64,000 nucleotides of DNA, from positions 2,976,001-3,040,000 of the forward strand of contig JAHREC010000049.1 of the NCBI GenBank assembly GCA_020081605.1, in the 5' to 3' direction. The translations under genes were made by a program, and so were the position numbers. Shown here piece after piece: positions 61,870 to 64,000 of the stretch; position 1 is the stretch's first letter, and every line of letters begins with the position of its first letter. The notes under the pieces are model-generated. The model saw only the letters and a program-made list of their open reading frames with translations. It made no database searches and was not told the origin of the DNA. This DNA is from Albifimbria verrucaria. Taxonomy: Eukaryota > Ascomycota > Sordariomycetes > Hypocreales > Stachybotryaceae.

Positions 61870-63550
61870 GAGAGAAGAGGGGCTACCAACAATGGGCTTT
61901 TAGGCCCTATAACTAGACTCGGCGAGCAAGCGAAAACCTCGGCAGTTGGACGCGATAAGCGAAGCTAGTAAAGCTGAACATGTTCATCCGATTCGTACCG
62001 GCACGACTTCTGCACACTCCAATCCTTAGTCGGGATATTAAGTTAGTGCATGACGAGAACTAGACGTAGCCGAAACGATCTAGCGACTGTCGAGACACCG
62101 GCTACAATATATTGAAGGACTCTCCAAGCCAGATGGCCGCTGCATCAGGACGAAGTCGCAAACCAATGGGCTTTCCATAATGCTCGATACATGGCGGTAT
62201 ATTCGATGGAGTATTACCATTTCGCTGTACTGTCAACCAGCCAGCTGAAAAAATCGAGAGCCCGCGTAGCTCATGCGAACCGCGCCCACCGTTGCGTAAC
62301 ACTAGTGAATACGAAACGGATGTACACGATACCTTAGAATGAAAACAGCATAAGCAATAGATACGTAAAGAAGAAAGATGTCTTTGGATATTGGTAGAGT
62401 GCTTTGCGGAGAGGGTTGGCTCTTCGGCGTTTAGTAGGCGCTTTCCCGATTTTTACCCCAGGAAACTGTGTCATACTGGTTTTGTAATTATATATACCTG
62501 AGCATTCTTCTTTTTCTTCTTATTGGCGATTGTAAGAGAATAGCTGTGAATATACGGAAAACAGCACGGCGACGATATATTATGCATGCATTTGTCCGCG
62601 AAAAACAAAAGTTGTTGTCGTATGAAAAAGAAGACTGTCTTACTAGCGGCCCCCACCGTGTTCGTGAGAGGAGCGCGCAGTAAAAGAATACGGTCGGGCC
62701 GCGGGCGCGGACACGGAATATCATCCGAGTTACTTGCTCCTGCGAGAGGGAGGATCATCGTTGCATGCTAGACATTCATTACTGTTACATCCTGCGCCCA
62801 GAGAGTGGTTGGGGTTGCGGGAGTGAGAGGGGAAGGGGGCGTGTGAGTGGGAGCACCTGAGACGGTGTCGGATCCTTGGGTGACCTCTTCTTCTAGCGTC
62901 GATCAGCGGAGGTTGGGACTTGGCTTGCTGCGACGACATGTTGGAATGCACGAGGGAGGATTGTGGACCATGGGAGCGTTGGGTCTGCTGGGACATGGCA
63001 GGGGAAAGAGGGTGCATGTTCATGATCACGGGCACGCAAATGTACGTAGTAATGACGTGTTGCCAGAATAGAAGGGATCTGGAGTCCCATGGTATGATAA
63101 ATTATACACTAAATAATAAACAGCTATACCACAGAGCTGCTGGTTTTGAATGTAGTCAACAGCATATCTCCATGTGCTTGACATTCCCCGTGGCACTCCC
63201 CGGAGGGGGAGGCTAGACCGACCGGCCCGAGTCGAGTTGTCCAGCTGCCCACATCATAGATGCGGCTTGAGGGCGGTGAGAATTCGGGGTGGTGGTTGGA
63301 TAGCCAGACAAGAAGTAAGACCGCTGCATGACGGGTATATTTTTAAAGTTATGATTGGGGGTCATCAAAGTGTCCAAGGTCCTGCGTGGGCCATTCCCAG
63401 CCACCATTCGATTTGAATGGTGAGGACCACTCCTGAGGGTATTCCTCGGACATTAACAGTTCAGCGGGTGGCCCAGCTGAACGGACGGTGCAAAAAGTGT
63501 CTTGGACTCGTAAAGAAAAAGGTCGACAAAGAACAATGGCGGTCAGAGAC
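61870..63550. other. Intergenic region
   Basis: Between the 3' end of the zinc-cluster gene and the 3' end of the partial gene at the right edge (convergent). Only short frames without features. Confidence 0.5.
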
Positions 63551-63557
63551 GCGCCGC

Positions 63558-64000
63558 TTATTGGACGGTGCGGTCCTTCTCCTTGAGGCCGCCAATCTCG
63601 TTCATGTCGAGCGAGTAGAACTGGCCCTTGGCCTCCTTCTCGTAGGCGGGGAGCTGCTCGTTGTGCATGGGCTCCAGGCCGACGGTAGCGTTGTCACCGA
63701 CGCGGACGACCAGGACACGGCCGCTCTTGTGGTGGCCCTGAGCATCCTTCTCGTCAGGGAAGGTGATGTGGATTTCAGGAACGTTGTCAGGAGAGTGAGG
63801 GGCGAGTTGGGGCTCCGTAGCATGGGGTTGCCGTCACGGCCAATAACCAGGACACTAGCACGGCCGTTGTGGGTGGTCTCGATGGTGAGGCCGTGGCGGT
63901 TACGGCTGATGTCGTGATACGAGGGCAGGGACTCGGCCTGCATGCGACGCTGGCGAGCGCGACGCAGGAGCCACAGGCAGGAGACGAGGATGAGGGCGAA
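63558..64000 (-). CDS. Membrane-anchored protein, partial (5' end beyond right edge)
   Basis: The visible part starts inside a transmembrane segment (FALILVSCLWLLRRARQRR). A juxtamembrane RRARQRR stop-transfer run and a cytosolic-looking tail follow: LPSYHDISRNRHGLTI, GRASVLVIGRDGNPML, then the restored frame HSPDNVPEIHITFPDEKDAQ, RVLVVRVGDNATVGLEPM and LPAYEKEAKGQFYSLDMNEI. It ends at TAA 63558. One base is missing near 63817 between the two frames. Two PxY-like motifs (LPSYHD, LPAYEK) are present, which in fungi can recruit WW-domain ubiquitin ligases; this is inference. The family looks conserved but I cannot name it. The N-terminus, including any signal peptide, is outside the window. Confidence 0.65.

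Noticed and set aside
1..64000. tRNA genes
   Set aside because: I looked for T-loop-like TTCGA motifs; none sits in a sequence that folds as a cloverleaf by eye. A covariance search would settle it.

Overview
The window is nuclear DNA of a filamentous ascomycete (Pezizomycotina, most likely a Sordariomycete and possibly Hypocreales). The evidence is GC-rich genes broken by short GT..AG introns of about 50-110 bp, pyrimidine-rich leaders, long gene-free promoter regions, and the gene set itself (PacC, Ku80, Stb3-type protein, Zn2Cys6 regulator). I see no bacterial operon, CRISPR array, rRNA or convincing tRNA. The order placement is inference.

Layout. 1-18 kb, all on the minus strand: a BCAS3-type WD40 protein running off the left edge, an NTF2/SnoaL-like small protein, an ING-family PHD-finger protein, a small protein with bactofilin-like repeats, an unrecognised membrane protein and a C2H2 zinc-finger protein. 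18-24 kb holds no gene I can support. 24-40 kb is gene-dense: a DUF3602/Par32-like protein, the Tim14/Pam18 J-protein, a Gfd2/YDR514C-like DEDDh protein, Ku80, a TMEM205-like membrane protein, a small unknown, a Pho13-type HAD phosphatase, a DUF1295 membrane enzyme and DNA topoisomerase III. 40-50 kb is sparse, with only the Stb3-type Sin3-binding protein at 44-45 kb. PacC follows at 50-52 kb behind a long upstream region packed with the PacC target hexamer. 53.8-55.5 kb carries two neighbouring genes for a secreted eight-cysteine domain, one with three copies and one with a single copy. 58.9-61.9 kb is a regulator with two Zn2Cys6 clusters. A partial membrane protein gene leaves the right edge.

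How genes relate. The genes are independent transcription units, not an operon. Several act in nuclear DNA and chromatin work (Ku80, Top3, ING, Stb3-type, PacC, C2H2 and Zn2Cys6 regulators). ING and Stb3 families are both linked to Sin3/Rpd3 histone deacetylase complexes in yeast. The most interesting parts are the cysteine-rich pair, the hexamer clusters upstream of pacC, and the bactofilin-like gene.

Caution. Many genes carry apparent frameshifts. In nearly every case the coding frame resumes if one base is added, usually in a short G or C run. This looks like homopolymer under-calling in the assembly rather than gene decay, so exon limits in those genes are approximate.
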